Positions 25,202 to 34,272 of a stretch of DNA of 64,000 nt are shown here, piece after piece. The translations under genes and the position numbers were made by a program. Origin of the DNA: Paraburkholderia sp. NMBU_R16 (GTDB lineage: Bacteria; Pseudomonadota; Gammaproteobacteria; Burkholderiales; Burkholderiaceae); contig NZ_JAAAYE010000004.1 of assembly GCF_013282575.1 (NCBI RefSeq), positions 1 through 64,000 on the forward strand. Direction: 5' to 3'. The stretch's first letter is position 1. Each line of letters begins with the position of its first letter. The notes beneath the pieces were generated by a model. That model did not search any database, was not told where the DNA came from, and saw nothing but the letters and a program-made list of their open reading frames with translations.

Positions 25202-27229
25202 ATGAACAGCAATTTGCTGCAGCTCGTCATCTGCGTGGCTTTCACGTTTTTCTTGAATGCGTGCAGTGGTGGGGCAGCGCCGTCGCAAAGCGGCGGCGTC
25301 TATATGGCCAACGTCTCCCAGGCGTCCGTCGCCGTCTATGAAATCGCGGCAGACGGCGCGGTCTCCCCGATGCCTGCGGCAATGGCGCATACGGCCGACG
25401 ACGGCAGTTTCTCGCTGGCGCGGCCTGCGCATTACCCCGTGCTCGTGCGGGCGACCGGTGGGAACTATCTCGAGGAAGCGACGGGCGAGCGGGCGTCGCT
25501 TTCGAGCGAGCTCGATGCCGTCTATGTGTCGGCGCCAACCACCATGGTGGTCTCCCCGTACTCGAATGCGATCGTCATCGATGCCATCGCGGCCGGAGGC
25601 TTGAGCGCCGAGAACGTCGCCGCGGCGTCCGCACGCGTCAACGCATTCGTCGGCGGCATCGATGTCCAGCAGACGGTGCCGGTCGATACGCCGGCTGCCG
25701 ATGGCGCGGCCGTGTCCGATGGCGCGAAGATGGCGTTCGCGCTCGGTGCCGAGTCGCAAAGCCGTAGCGATAACGGTCTCGCGATTGCGGCGAGCTCACA
25801 CGCGATCGTCGACCAGGCGGCGAACGGCGATACGCTCGCGCGTTGCCACACCGGTGCGGGCGACGTCTTGAGCGACGGCTCCGTCGCGGCGGCCGATGCC
25901 GACCATTGCCTCGTGACCTCGGGCGCCGCCGCGTTTGCCCACAATGCACGCAATCGCACCGGCATCACGTCGCTCGCGATGCTCGAGCCTGCGCAGCAAA
26001 CGGCACCGGAGCTTGCTGCCGCGTCCGCGTGTGGAGATCGGGTCGCGCTGCTGACTGACAATCTTGCGCTGTTCGAAGGCCGCAAGAACTCGGTGCAGGC
26101 GCTGCTCGCGGGTAGCATGACCGACCGGAATTGGTCGACGTATCGAACGCCTAGCCGTTGGGGGCCGTTCGCGAGAGGATATGGGGCCATCGAGCCGCCG
26201 GCGCACTGCACGGACATGGATACGTTCAAGCGCGAACTGGTCATGGCCGCGGAAAATTTCTGGGTCGACCAGAACATCAACTATTGCCACCATCATGTGC
26301 CCGGTTGGCTGCCGCCCGACGATTCGGATCGCGCCAACCCGAAGTACCGCAATTCCACGCCGGAGAGCACGTCGGGGGAATCGGCGGGCGGCAATCCGCA
26401 GCAGATGACCTGCACTGGGCAGCGCAATGCGAACGGCGCCCAAAGCGTACAAGTGGCTGCAAGCGATACGCCTGCGTCGTTTCCCGCGGCGGCCATCAAC
26501 TGGAAAGGCGTGGATTGCTCGGACTATACCGCGTGGATCTATAACTTCGCCGGCATGACCTCCAACGATCTATCGACGGGCATCGGTACTCAAGCCTGCT
26601 CGACGGCCGATCGGGGCGGCTCTGACGCGAATCCGTCGCCGGGCGTATTGCTCGACATCAATCAGGGAAATTTCAAAGCGATGCAGAGCTATCTGCGCCC
26701 AGGCGATCTGCTCTACATCACACAAGAAAATGCGCTGAGCAGCGGCGAGTTCACGGGCGACTACAAACTCGCACATGTGGTGACGTGGACAGGAAGGCAT
26801 TGGAGCGATCTGCAAGCGGGGACCGACGCGGCCCGCTATGACATCGACCGGATCGGGCAGCCCGACTCGCGGCTCGGCGGCGATTTCAAGGCGCATCTCG
26901 ATTTCGACGTCGCTCAACTGGGGAAGACGGCGAAGACCGACCCGTGGATGATCATCGACAGCCATTATGCGGGGCCCGCCTACCGGCCGTTCTTGGGCTG
27001 GTATCCCACGCATCTGTCGCATGTGAGGCGGATCATCGGCGCCGACGCCGCACGCACCGACCCGGTGCTCGCGGCCTACGTCATCGCGCCGGTCTCGCAA
27101 AACGCGCAGCATACGCAGGTCGTGCTGGGATCGGCCCACGCGGGCAGCGGTGCCGCAAGCGGCTACCGCATGATCTACGACAACGTTCAGGGCACGCAGG
27201 CGTGTTACCGTGCGGGCACCGCGCAGTAG
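25202..27229 (+). CDS. NlpC/P60-like exported lipoprotein
   Basis: A 675-residue protein starting with a lipobox signal (LVICVAFTFFLNACSGG). Residues 30-130 look like a carboxypeptidase-regulatory or Big-type beta domain. About 280-380 contain an unassigned Trp-rich region. The C-terminal third carries a papain-like triad pattern: GVDCSDYTAWIY (Cys439), LRPGDLLYITQ followed by KLAHVVTW (His525), then MIIDSHY (His588 as the polar third residue). That order and spacing match NlpC/P60 endopeptidases that cut peptidoglycan stem peptides. The rest of the protein is not recognised. No strong Shine-Dalgarno is seen before the ATG. The 3' end overlaps a minus-strand gene by 25 bp. Confidence 0.7.
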   Translation: MNSNLLQLVICVAFTFFLNACSGGAAPSQSGGVYMANVSQASVAVYEIAADGAVSPMPAAMAHTADDGSFSLARPAHYPVLVRATGGNYLEEATGERASLSSELDAVYVSAPTTMVVSPYSNAIVIDAIAAGGLSAENVAAASARVNAFVGGIDVQQTVPVDTPAADGAAVSDGAKMAFALGAESQSRSDNGLAIAASSHAIVDQAANGDTLARCHTGAGDVLSDGSVAAADADHCLVTSGAAAFAHNARNRTGITSLAMLEPAQQTAPELAAASACGDRVALLTDNLALFEGRKNSVQALLAGSMTDRNWSTYRTPSRWGPFARGYGAIEPPAHCTDMDTFKRELVMAAENFWVDQNINYCHHHVPGWLPPDDSDRANPKYRNSTPESTSGESAGGNPQQMTCTGQRNANGAQSVQVAASDTPASFPAAAINWKGVDCSDYTAWIYNFAGMTSNDLSTGIGTQACSTADRGGSDANPSPGVLLDINQGNFKAMQSYLRPGDLLYITQENALSSGEFTGDYKLAHVVTWTGRHWSDLQAGTDAARYDIDRIGQPDSRLGGDFKAHLDFDVAQLGKTAKTDPWMIIDSHYAGPAYRPFLGWYPTHLSHVRRIIGADAARTDPVLAAYVIAPVSQNAQHTQVVLGSAHAGSGAASGYRMIYDNVQGTQACYRAGTAQ

Positions 27230-27570
27230 CGGTCCGCGGAGGAGGGGTGCGCAGCGGCCGGCAACGGCGCATCGAGTTGCGCCGATTCTTCCCGGGCCGA
27301 GCTTTCGACGAAGCGAATGAAGCAGTTCAGCCGAAGCCGCTCTTCGCCGCGCAGGTCGCGGTCGGCAATTGCCTCGGATAAATAGCGTTCGCGGCAGGTT
27401 TCCAAAACGTGTCTGTCTTGCGCGATCAACGTCTTCCATCCCCCCGAGGAAGCGAACGCGTCGTTTGCCCAATCGATGAAATCCAACGCGCAGGCGAGAT
27501 GCCAGCTTCGCGCGCGCCACGGCTGCCGCGCGGCGACGAGATGCTGCTCGAACTTCGAAATCGTCGTCAT
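27205..27570 (-). CDS. hypothetical protein
   Basis: A 121-residue protein not recognised. It is rich in Trp and Arg in the first 50 residues (RQPWRARSWHLACALDFIDWAND) and then helical (RHVLETCRERYLSEAIADRDLRGEERLRLNCFIRF). It has no signal or membrane segment. GGAGCGAG upstream of ATG 27570 supports translation. Its last 25 bases overlap the NlpC/P60-like gene tail to tail. Codon use looks genuine, but without homologues the call is tentative. Confidence 0.5.
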   Translation of the reverse strand: MTTISKFEQHLVAARQPWRARSWHLACALDFIDWANDAFASSGGWKTLIAQDRHVLETCRERYLSEAIADRDLRGEERLRLNCFIRFVESSAREESAQLDAPLPAAAHPSSADRYCAVPAR

Positions 27571-27903
27571 CGTAAGACTCGCTCCGGTCCGAGACCGCTT
27601 CATTCAGGGCTGAGCCGGGGCGCCCGCATTCGACATGCGGCGCCCGGCGTCGATAGAGTTCAGAGCTTAGCGATACCGGGGCGCGCTCGAACCGCAGTGG
27701 GCGAAATGACGATACGCCGTGCGAAAGAGGGGCTGCCTTCTGGCATGCGGGGCACTGCCGCGTCGGAGCGCTGCATGCCGCCAAGCCGTCTCACCCGAAG
27801 TCAACGGATATTTGGTGGGCAAGGCGGCGTGGACTAAGATGCAATCGACCGGTCGTCGATAAGTCGCATCGCGGCTACCCCCACCACGTTCAGCGAGTCA
27901 GAC
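27571..27903. other. 333-bp intergenic segment
   Basis: No gene seen. A hairpin lies at 27618-27645 (GGGCGCC, one bulge, GCAT, 5-base loop, ATGCGGCGCCC), without a U run. The rest should contain divergent promoters for the hypothetical gene and the MBL-like gene; no consensus boxes stand out. Confidence 0.5.
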
Positions 27904-28863
27904 ATGGTAAAGGCTTTTGCATCGCAGGCGGATCTGCAGGAAAAGCAGGTCTCGTTCGAGCAGTTGTCCGAAAACGCCTATGCCTACACGACGGAAGGCG
28001 ATCCGAATTCTGGCGTAGTGATCGGCGACGACAGCGTGCTCATCGTCGATACGACTGCGACGCCCGCCATGGCGCGCGATCTGATCGCCAAGATCCGCAG
28101 CGTCACCGACAAACCGATCAAGCACGTCGTGCTGTCGCACTACCATGCCGTGCGCGTGCTCGGCGCATCGGCCTATGCGAGTGAAGGCGCCCAGGAAATC
28201 ATCGCGAGCCGCGGCACCTACGAGATGATCGTCGAACGGGGCGAAGCGGACATGCACTCCGAAATCGAACGCTTTCCTCGGCTCTTCGCGGGCGTGGAGA
28301 CGGTACCGGGCCTCACTTGGCCGACGCTCGTCTTCGAGCGGGAGCTCACGCTGTTTCTCGGCAAGCTGGAAGTCAAAATCATGCACCTCGGAGCCGGCCA
28401 TACGAAAGGCGATACGGTCGTCTGGCTCCCCGGGCAAAAGGTACTGTTCTCAGGCGATCTCGTGGAATACGAGGCGGCCTGCTATTGCGGCGACGCACAA
28501 CTCGCGCAATGGCCGGCCACCCTCGATGCATTGCGCGCGCTCGGGGCCGAGAAGCTCGTGCCGGGACGCGGCCCCGCGCTGACGAATCGCGCGGCCGTGC
28601 ACGCCGGCATCGACTACACGCTGGATTTCGTCACGACGCTGCTTGCCCAAGCGCGCACGGCCGTCGAACGCAAGCTCGATCTCAAGGCCGCGATGGCCCT
28701 CGCTCGCGAGGCGATGGACCCCAAGTTCGGTAGCGTCTTCATCTACGAGCATTGTCTGCCGTTCGACGTTTCGCGTGCTTACGACGAGGCGAGCGGCCTC
28801 GTTCATCCTCGCATCTGGACGGCGCAGCGCGACAAAGAGATGTGGGCCGCCTTGCAGGGTTGA
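27904..28863 (+). CDS. MBL-fold protein with altered metal motif
   Basis: A 319-residue member of the metallo-beta-lactamase superfamily. The fold signs are clear: VLIVDTTATPAMARDLIAKI, KHVVLSHYH, GAGHTKGDTVVWLPG, LFSGDLVE. The core motif HxHxDH is replaced by HYHAVR (His79, His81, then Val83 and Arg84), so the second metal site appears lost. This version occurs in MBL proteins next to FAD monooxygenases. It starts a plus-strand set with the monooxygenase (16-bp gap) and a DUF2783 protein. It probably hydrolyses or isomerises the monooxygenase product, or is a non-classical hydrolase. The substrate is unknown. Confidence 0.82.
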   Translation: MVKAFASQADLQEKQVSFEQLSENAYAYTTEGDPNSGVVIGDDSVLIVDTTATPAMARDLIAKIRSVTDKPIKHVVLSHYHAVRVLGASAYASEGAQEIIASRGTYEMIVERGEADMHSEIERFPRLFAGVETVPGLTWPTLVFERELTLFLGKLEVKIMHLGAGHTKGDTVVWLPGQKVLFSGDLVEYEAACYCGDAQLAQWPATLDALRALGAEKLVPGRGPALTNRAAVHAGIDYTLDFVTTLLAQARTAVERKLDLKAAMALAREAMDPKFGSVFIYEHCLPFDVSRAYDEASGLVHPRIWTAQRDKEMWAALQG

Positions 28864-28879
28864 GCGCCCGAGGCAACGT

Positions 28880-30610
28880 ATGGAAACGCCGGCCGACTAT
28901 CGGAACGCGCACTTCGCCTATCGACGCGCGGCTGAAGCCGGGTCCGATGCGCACGCGGTGGTCCATCCGGTCGTCGTCGTGGGTGCCGGGCCGACGGGAC
29001 TCGCCACGGCGATCGATCTCGTGCAGCGCGGCATCGAGGTGGTGCTCGTCGATGACGATGACCGCCTCTCTGTCGGATCGCGCGCGATCTGTTTTTCGAA
29101 GCGATCGCTCGAGGTTTTCGACCGTCTCGGTTGCGGCGAGGCCATGGCGGCGAAGGGCGTGCGCTGGCACGTCGGGAAAGTGTTTTTCCGCGACGAGCTC
29201 GTCTATGCGTTCGACCTGCTCAGAGAAAGCGGTTACCGTCGCCCGGCGTTCGTCAATCTGCAACAGTACTACGTCGAAGGATACCTGCTCGAGCGGGCGA
29301 TGCAGCTCGACAATCTCGACGTGCGCTGGAAAAACAAGGTGGTCGGAATCGAAGCCCCGGGAATGCGCGACACGGGTACGCACGGCGACGGCTGCGAGCC
29401 GATCGCGTTGACGATCGAGACACCCGATGGGCATTACGAGTTGCGCGCGCGTTTCGTCGTGGCCGCCGATGGGGCGCGCAGTCCGCTGCGCAAGCTGCTC
29501 GGCTGCGACAGCTCGGGACGCACGTTCAAGGACCGCTTCCTGATCGCGGACGTGAAGATGGAGGCCGATTTTCCGCCTGAACGATGGTTCTGGTTCGATC
29601 CGCCGTTTCATCCGAATCAGTCGGTGCTGCTGCATCGACAGCCCGACAATGTATGGCGGATCGATTTCCAGCTTGGCTGGGATGCCGATCCGGAGCTCGA
29701 GAAGGCGCCCGAGCGAGTGCTTGCGCGCGTGCGTGCACTGTTGGGCCACGATGCGCAATTTTCGCTCGAATGGGTCAGCGTTTATACGTTTTCATGCGTG
29801 CGCATGACGAGCTTTCGGTGCGGCAATGTCCTTTTCGCGGGCGACAGTGCGCATTGCATGTCGCCGTTCGGTGCTCGCGGCGCGAATAGCGGCTTGCAGG
29901 ATGCGGATAATCTCGCCTGGAAGCTGGCGCTCGTCCTGCGAGGACTGGCACCGGACGCGCTGCTCGATTCCTATGCGCGGGAACGCGAATATGCGGCCGA
30001 CGAGAACATCCGCCACTCCACGCGCTCGACCGATTTCATCACGCCAAAGACGGCGACGAGCCGGGTCTTTCGCGACGCGGTGCTCACGCTCGCGCGGCAT
30101 CATGCCTTCGCGCGCCAACTCGTCAACAGTGGCAGGCTATCGGTTCCGTCCGTGCTTGCCGACTCGGCGCTCAATACCGCGGATCGCGACACCTTCTCGG
30201 GCAGCGCGGTGCTGGGTTCCGTCAGTGCGGATGCACCGGTCGATCGCGACGGTGATGACGACTGGCTGCTCTCGCATCTCGGCGATACTTTTTCGCTGCT
30301 CGTTTTCGGCGGTACGAATGGACTCGACGCGAATGCGCGGGGATTGCTGGCGGCCTCGACGCGTTGCCGGGTTCCAGTGCGAAACGTCGTGGTATTGCCT
30401 GCGGGCGCGCAAGTGAGCGGCACCGATGATGCCGTTGCCGCGACACTTTTATTCGATCGGGAAGGGCTGGCTGCCGAACGCTACGACGCGAAAGCCGGCA
30501 CCGCTTACCTGATTCGGCCGGACCAGCATGTCTGTGCGCGTTGGCGCGCAGGCACTGCCGCCGATCTGGAAGCAGCGCTCGCGCGTGCGCTATGCGCCAA
30601 CGTGGATTGA
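28880..30610 (+). CDS. FAD-dependent aromatic monooxygenase (MhpA/PheA-like)
   Basis: A 576-residue flavoprotein hydroxylase. VVVVGAGPTGLATAIDLVQRG is the FAD GxGxxG motif. FVVAADGARSPLRKLLG is the DG motif. VLFAGDSAHCMSPFGARGANSGLQDADNLAWKLAL is the GD motif, and a thioredoxin-like C-terminal domain begins at about 430. The family hydroxylates phenols and phenyl-acids using NAD(P)H and O2. It sits between an MBL-like gene and a DUF2783 gene, a small module seen repeatedly in Burkholderiales. The actual ring substrate is not readable. The start at 28880 avoids overlap with the MBL gene; the longer frame reaches back inside it. Confidence 0.88.
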   Translation: METPADYRNAHFAYRRAAEAGSDAHAVVHPVVVVGAGPTGLATAIDLVQRGIEVVLVDDDDRLSVGSRAICFSKRSLEVFDRLGCGEAMAAKGVRWHVGKVFFRDELVYAFDLLRESGYRRPAFVNLQQYYVEGYLLERAMQLDNLDVRWKNKVVGIEAPGMRDTGTHGDGCEPIALTIETPDGHYELRARFVVAADGARSPLRKLLGCDSSGRTFKDRFLIADVKMEADFPPERWFWFDPPFHPNQSVLLHRQPDNVWRIDFQLGWDADPELEKAPERVLARVRALLGHDAQFSLEWVSVYTFSCVRMTSFRCGNVLFAGDSAHCMSPFGARGANSGLQDADNLAWKLALVLRGLAPDALLDSYAREREYAADENIRHSTRSTDFITPKTATSRVFRDAVLTLARHHAFARQLVNSGRLSVPSVLADSALNTADRDTFSGSAVLGSVSADAPVDRDGDDDWLLSHLGDTFSLLVFGGTNGLDANARGLLAASTRCRVPVRNVVVLPAGAQVSGTDDAVAATLLFDREGLAAERYDAKAGTAYLIRPDQHVCARWRAGTAADLEAALARALCANVD

Positions 30611-30646
30611 CGCCGCCAAGCGCGGCCAGGCGATCGAGGTGACGAC

Positions 30647-30874
30647 ATGCCGTTGAAGACCGAACCGAATCTGACCCGGCCCGACGATTTTTATGAATCG
30701 TTGCTCGAGATGCATCGCGATCTCGACGACGCGCAAAGCCAGTCTGCCAATGCGCAGCTGATTCTGTTGCTCGCCAACCATATCGGCGAGCAGGCCGTGC
30801 TTGTCGAAGCCATGCGGCTCGCGCGCGAAGGCGTGACGGAACGTTCGACGCCTCGCGCGAGCGTTACGCCTTGA
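30647..30874 (+). CDS. DUF2783-family small protein
   Basis: A 75-residue helical protein. DDFYESLLEMHRDLDDAQSQSANAQLILLLANHIGEQAVLVEAM matches the DUF2783 pattern. It has no signal or cofactor motif. This family is usually found next to flavin monooxygenases of the preceding type, so it may be a small partner or chaperone of that enzyme (inference). Its last 11 bases overlap the convergent sugar-acid dehydratase gene. Confidence 0.75.
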   Translation: MPLKTEPNLTRPDDFYESLLEMHRDLDDAQSQSANAQLILLLANHIGEQAVLVEAMRLAREGVTERSTPRASVTP

Positions 30875-32039
30875 GCAGCCCGCGGCGCGCGAGGTTGCCG
30901 TAAAGCGCGCGCACGCCGAACGTCCACGGTGCAATTTCATGCGACCGTTGCACGGTGTTGACGAGTGCGCCTAGCGAAGGCGTCGAAATCGTCACCACAT
31001 CGCCGAGGTGGTGGGTGAATCCGGCGCCGGGCGCATCGCGATCCTTGATCGGCGAAAACATCGTGCCGAGAAACAGCATGAAGCCGTCGGGGTACTGATG
31101 GTGGGGGCCGAAAGTCTGCGAGACGAGATCGGCCGGATCGCGGCTGATCTCGCTCATGTGGCTGACGCCTTCGAGCACGAAGCCGTCATCGCCCTCGATG
31201 CGCAGCGCGAGACTCGCGAGGCGCACCGTATCGAGCGTGAAATGTTCGTCGAAAAGGCGCACGAACGGGCCGATCGCGCACGAGCCGTTGTTGTCCTTCG
31301 CCTTGCCGAGCAGCAGCGCCGAGCGGCCTTCGATGTCGCGCAAGTTCACGTCGTTGCCGAGCGTCGCGCCGACGATGCCGCCCGCGCTGTTCACGGCGAG
31401 CACGATCTCGGGCTCGGGATTGTTCCATTGCGAGCTCGGGTAAAGACCGACGGCCGCGCCGAGCCCGACCGCTGACATCGGCTGGGACTTGGAGAACACT
31501 TCGGCGTCCGGGCCGATGCCGACTTCCATGTATTGCGACCAGGCGTTGCGACGCTCGAGCTCGGCCTTCAGCTTCATGGCCGCTTCCGAACCCGGTTCGA
31601 TCTTCGCGAGATCCGTGCCGATCAGCTCGACGATGAGCCGCCGCACCTGCTCGGCCTTGCTCGCATCGCCGCCCGCTTGTTCTTCGATCACACGTTCAAG
31701 CAGGCTGACGGCGAACGTGACGCCGCAGGCCTTGATGGCTTGCACATCGCACGGCGCCAACAGGCGTGCGCTGTTTGCGCCGGCATCGGCAAAGCTCGCC
31801 TCGATCCATCGCGCGACGGGACCGAGCGACTCGCCCGGTGCCTGCCGGGCTACCTCGACCGCATCGGGGCGATCGAAGAGATCGGCTGTCGTGGGGGCCG
31901 ACGCCGTGATGTCGAAAACCTCGCCGTTGCGCACGGCGACGACGGACGGCCCATCGACGGGCGCTTCGCGCCAGACGCGCCCGACGAGGAGCGCGCGGTC
32001 GAGATCGGTCGGCAAAACGGAAAGCGATGCTGGCTGCAT
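30864..32039 (-). CDS. FAH-superfamily 2-keto-3-deoxy sugar-acid dehydratase (XylX-like)
   Basis: A 391-residue enzyme of the fumarylacetoacetate hydrolase superfamily. It matches the Caulobacter XylX type along its length: CGVTFAVSLLERVIEEQAGGD, SQWNNPEPEIVLAVNSAGGIVGATLGNDVNLRDIEGRS, KAKDNNGSCAIGPF (metal-binding Glu and Asp), HHQYPDGFMLFLGTMF, GFTHHLGDVVTIS and PWTFGVRALYGNLARRGLL. XylX dehydrates 2-keto-3-deoxy-pentonate to 2-oxoglutarate semialdehyde. The locus context (sugar ABC transporter on the same strand, aldose dehydrogenase and lactonase across the operators) favours this over an aromatic-ring FAH. ATG 32039 matches the family start; a GTG at 32084 adds 15 residues. Confidence 0.85.
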   Translation of the reverse strand: MQPASLSVLPTDLDRALLVGRVWREAPVDGPSVVAVRNGEVFDITASAPTTADLFDRPDAVEVARQAPGESLGPVARWIEASFADAGANSARLLAPCDVQAIKACGVTFAVSLLERVIEEQAGGDASKAEQVRRLIVELIGTDLAKIEPGSEAAMKLKAELERRNAWSQYMEVGIGPDAEVFSKSQPMSAVGLGAAVGLYPSSQWNNPEPEIVLAVNSAGGIVGATLGNDVNLRDIEGRSALLLGKAKDNNGSCAIGPFVRLFDEHFTLDTVRLASLALRIEGDDGFVLEGVSHMSEISRDPADLVSQTFGPHHQYPDGFMLFLGTMFSPIKDRDAPGAGFTHHLGDVVTISTPSLGALVNTVQRSHEIAPWTFGVRALYGNLARRGLLKA

Positions 32040-32114
32040 GAGCGTATTCGGTACGAAAGTTGACGGTTCGACGATCGTAGCCACTGCGCGTCACAGTGTC
32101 CACGGTTTCGATGC

Positions 32115-32150
32115 GTAGCCGGTCGCGCGCGTGGGCGGGCGACCGGCTAC
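32115..32150 (-). repeat. 12-bp-arm hairpin between binding-protein and dehydratase genes
   Basis: GTAGCCGGTCGC at 32115-32126 and its exact complement at 32139-32150, with a 12-base loop. It lies 28 bases downstream of the binding-protein stop on the coding strand. No U tract follows; it may stabilise the transporter mRNA end or partly separate the dehydratase gene. Confidence 0.55.
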
Positions 32151-32178
32151 GACCCCACGCTGGGTGGGGAATAGAGAA

Positions 32179-33135
32179 TCAATCGTAGAGCTGCGATGCG
32201 ATCTTCGGATCGTCGATGTTCGACTTGTCGTACCAGTAAAAGCCCGTGTCGATCACCTTCGGAATCTGCTTCGCCTTGCCGTTGATGGCCTCGACGGCCG
32301 CCTTGACCGTTTCGTAGCCGATACCGCCCGGGTTCTGCGTGATTGCGCCGGCCTCGATGCCGGAGCGGATCGCTTCTTTTTGCTCCTTGCCCGAGTCGTA
32401 GCCGATGATGACGACCTTGCCGGTCATCTTCATTTCCTTGGTGCCGTGGATGACACCGATCACCGAGCCTTCGTTCGCGCCGAAGATGCCCTTGATCTTG
32501 GGATGCGCGGCGAGCAGCGCCTTCGTGATTTCGGTCGATTTCAACTGATCGCCGGCGCCATATTGAATATCGACGATCTTGACCTTCGGATGCTTGGCCT
32601 TCATCTCGTCGACGAAGCCATCGCGTCGATCGATGCCGGTGCGGCTCGTCTGGTCGTGCACGACGAGCGCGACTTCGCCTTCGTCGCCGATGAGCTGGGC
32701 CATCTTGTCGGCGGCGAGCGCGGCTGCCTTCTTGTTGTCGGTGGCCGCGGTGGCGAGCGGGATGTTGCTGTCGACGCCCGAGTCGAACGCGATGACGGGG
32801 ATCTTCTCCTGCTGTGCCTTCTTCAGCAGGGGGATCGCTGCCTTGCTGTCGAGCGCGGCGAAACCGATCGCGGCGGGCCGCTTCGCCAGCGCGGCCGAGA
32901 GCATGTCGATCTGCTTGTCGACCATCGCTTCCGTTTCCGGCCCTTCGAACGTGACTCTGACGTGATAGTCGTCGCCGGCCTTTTCAGCGCCTTTTTTCAC
33001 CGCTTGCCAGAACTGATGCTGAAAGCCCTTGGAGATCAGCGCGACATACGGCTCGTCCGCCGCCTGTGCCCCCGTACCGAATCCCAATGCCAGGGCAAGC
33101 CCGACAGCCGCGCCGATCAATCTCGGTTTCATCAT
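32179..33135 (-). CDS. sugar ABC transporter periplasmic binding protein (RbsB-like)
   Basis: A 318-residue periplasmic binding protein of the RbsB/peripla_BP_4 family. The signal peptide is LIGAAVGLALALGFGTGAQA followed by ADEPYVALISKGFQHQFW. Sugar-binding-fold strands include VIAFDSGVDSN, GIFGANEGSVIGV and VVIIGYDSGKEQ. GAGGAGACG precedes a double ATG; I use the first (33135). It works with the permease and ATPase upstream in the same operon to import a pentose or deoxyhexose. The particular sugar cannot be deduced from the pocket by eye; the flanking enzymes point to L-fucose, D-arabinose or L-galactose. Confidence 0.92.
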   Translation of the reverse strand: MMKPRLIGAAVGLALALGFGTGAQAADEPYVALISKGFQHQFWQAVKKGAEKAGDDYHVRVTFEGPETEAMVDKQIDMLSAALAKRPAAIGFAALDSKAAIPLLKKAQQEKIPVIAFDSGVDSNIPLATAATDNKKAAALAADKMAQLIGDEGEVALVVHDQTSRTGIDRRDGFVDEMKAKHPKVKIVDIQYGAGDQLKSTEITKALLAAHPKIKGIFGANEGSVIGVIHGTKEMKMTGKVVIIGYDSGKEQKEAIRSGIEAGAITQNPGGIGYETVKAAVEAINGKAKQIPKVIDTGFYWYDKSNIDDPKIASQLYD

Positions 33136-33206
33136 TTGCACGTCTCCTCTCTGGTTGAACTCATGGCGCGGGCGAAGCGCGCGCCTGCTGTAAAACAAAG
33201 CAAACG

Positions 33207-34256
33207 TTACCGCTGTTTTCTTCGACGCAGCATGTCCATATAGACGGCCGCGATGATGATTCCGCCCGTCACGACGATCTGCCATTCCTGCGCGACCGAC
33301 ATCACGCGCAGCCCGTTCACGAGCACGCTCATGATGAAGGCGCCGATCATCGTGCCCGTGATCGTGCCGATGCCGCCCGATAGCGACGTGCCGCCGATGA
33401 CGACGGCCGCGATCGCATCGAGCTCATAGCCCTGGCCGAGCGCCGGTTGGGCGGAATTGAGCCGCGAGGCGATCAGCAGACCGGCGATGCCGCAAATGGC
33501 GCCGCCGACCGTATAGACCGCGATCTTCCACCGATCGACGGCAACGCCGGACAGGCGCACGGCTTCCTCGTTGCTGCCGAGCGCGAACGTATAGCGGCCG
33601 AACAGCGTCTTGTTGAGCGCGACCGCGGCAATGACCGCAAGCAGGAAGAGTATCAGCACCGAGTTCGGAATCGGCAGCGCCGGAATCAACGTGCCGATCA
33701 CCGAATCCTGCGAGATGCTGGTGAAGCCCGGCGTGTCGTTGAAATAAATGGGCCGCGTGCCCGAGATCACGAGCGAAAGGCCCTTGAGCAGCATCATCAT
33801 GCCGAGCGTGGCGATGAAGGGCGGAATGCGCAGCTTCGCGATCAGAAAGCCGGAGATCCAGCCGCACAGCGCGCCGAAGAAGAGGGCGGCGAGAATACCC
33901 ACGAAAAGCGGCATGCCCCAGTTCGTCAGCACCATGCCCGTCATGACGGCGCAAAAGGTCATCAACGTGCCCACGGACAAGTCGATGCCGCCGGTGATGA
34001 TGACGAACGTGGAAGCGATCGCGAGCACGCCGTTCACCGCCGTGGCCTGCAAGATGCTGACCAGATTGTCGACCTGCAGGAACTGCGGCGACGCAATGCC
34101 GAAAAATGCGATGAGCACGATGAGGCTGGCGAACGCGAGCAGCTTCTGGCGCGCGCCGGAGTGAAAAAGCTTGCCGACGAGGGCGGCGACGCTGCGCTCG
34201 CGCTCCATCGACAGGGCGGGTTCTGCCGGAGGCAGCGGGTTCGGTGTCTGGCTCAT
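33207..34256 (-). CDS. sugar ABC transporter permease (RbsC-like)
   Basis: A 349-residue inner-membrane permease with 8 or more hydrophobic helices. The BPD_transp_2 signature is visible in AFVIITGGIDLSVGTLMTF-type sequence (FVIITGGIDLSVG) and in the EAA-like loop VVIGGTSLSGGIGTITGTMIG. It ends with basic residues MLRRRKQR. The ATG at 34256 was taken as the start because the N-terminal cytoplasmic Pro-rich stretch begins there. It is separated by 16 bp from the ATPase gene and 71 bp from the binding-protein gene on the same strand. Confidence 0.92.
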   Translation of the reverse strand: MSQTPNPLPPAEPALSMERERSVAALVGKLFHSGARQKLLAFASLIVLIAFFGIASPQFLQVDNLVSILQATAVNGVLAIASTFVIITGGIDLSVGTLMTFCAVMTGMVLTNWGMPLFVGILAALFFGALCGWISGFLIAKLRIPPFIATLGMMMLLKGLSLVISGTRPIYFNDTPGFTSISQDSVIGTLIPALPIPNSVLILFLLAVIAAVALNKTLFGRYTFALGSNEEAVRLSGVAVDRWKIAVYTVGGAICGIAGLLIASRLNSAQPALGQGYELDAIAAVVIGGTSLSGGIGTITGTMIGAFIMSVLVNGLRVMSVAQEWQIVVTGGIIIAAVYMDMLRRRKQR

Positions 34257-34272
34257 GTTCGATTCCGTCGAT

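Noticed and set aside
30864-32039. Assigning the FAH-family gene to the neighbouring monooxygenase/DUF2783 pathway
   Set aside because: It is on the opposite strand, overlaps the DUF2783 gene tail to tail, and its motifs match XylX-type sugar-acid dehydratases rather than aromatic ring-cleavage-product hydrolases.
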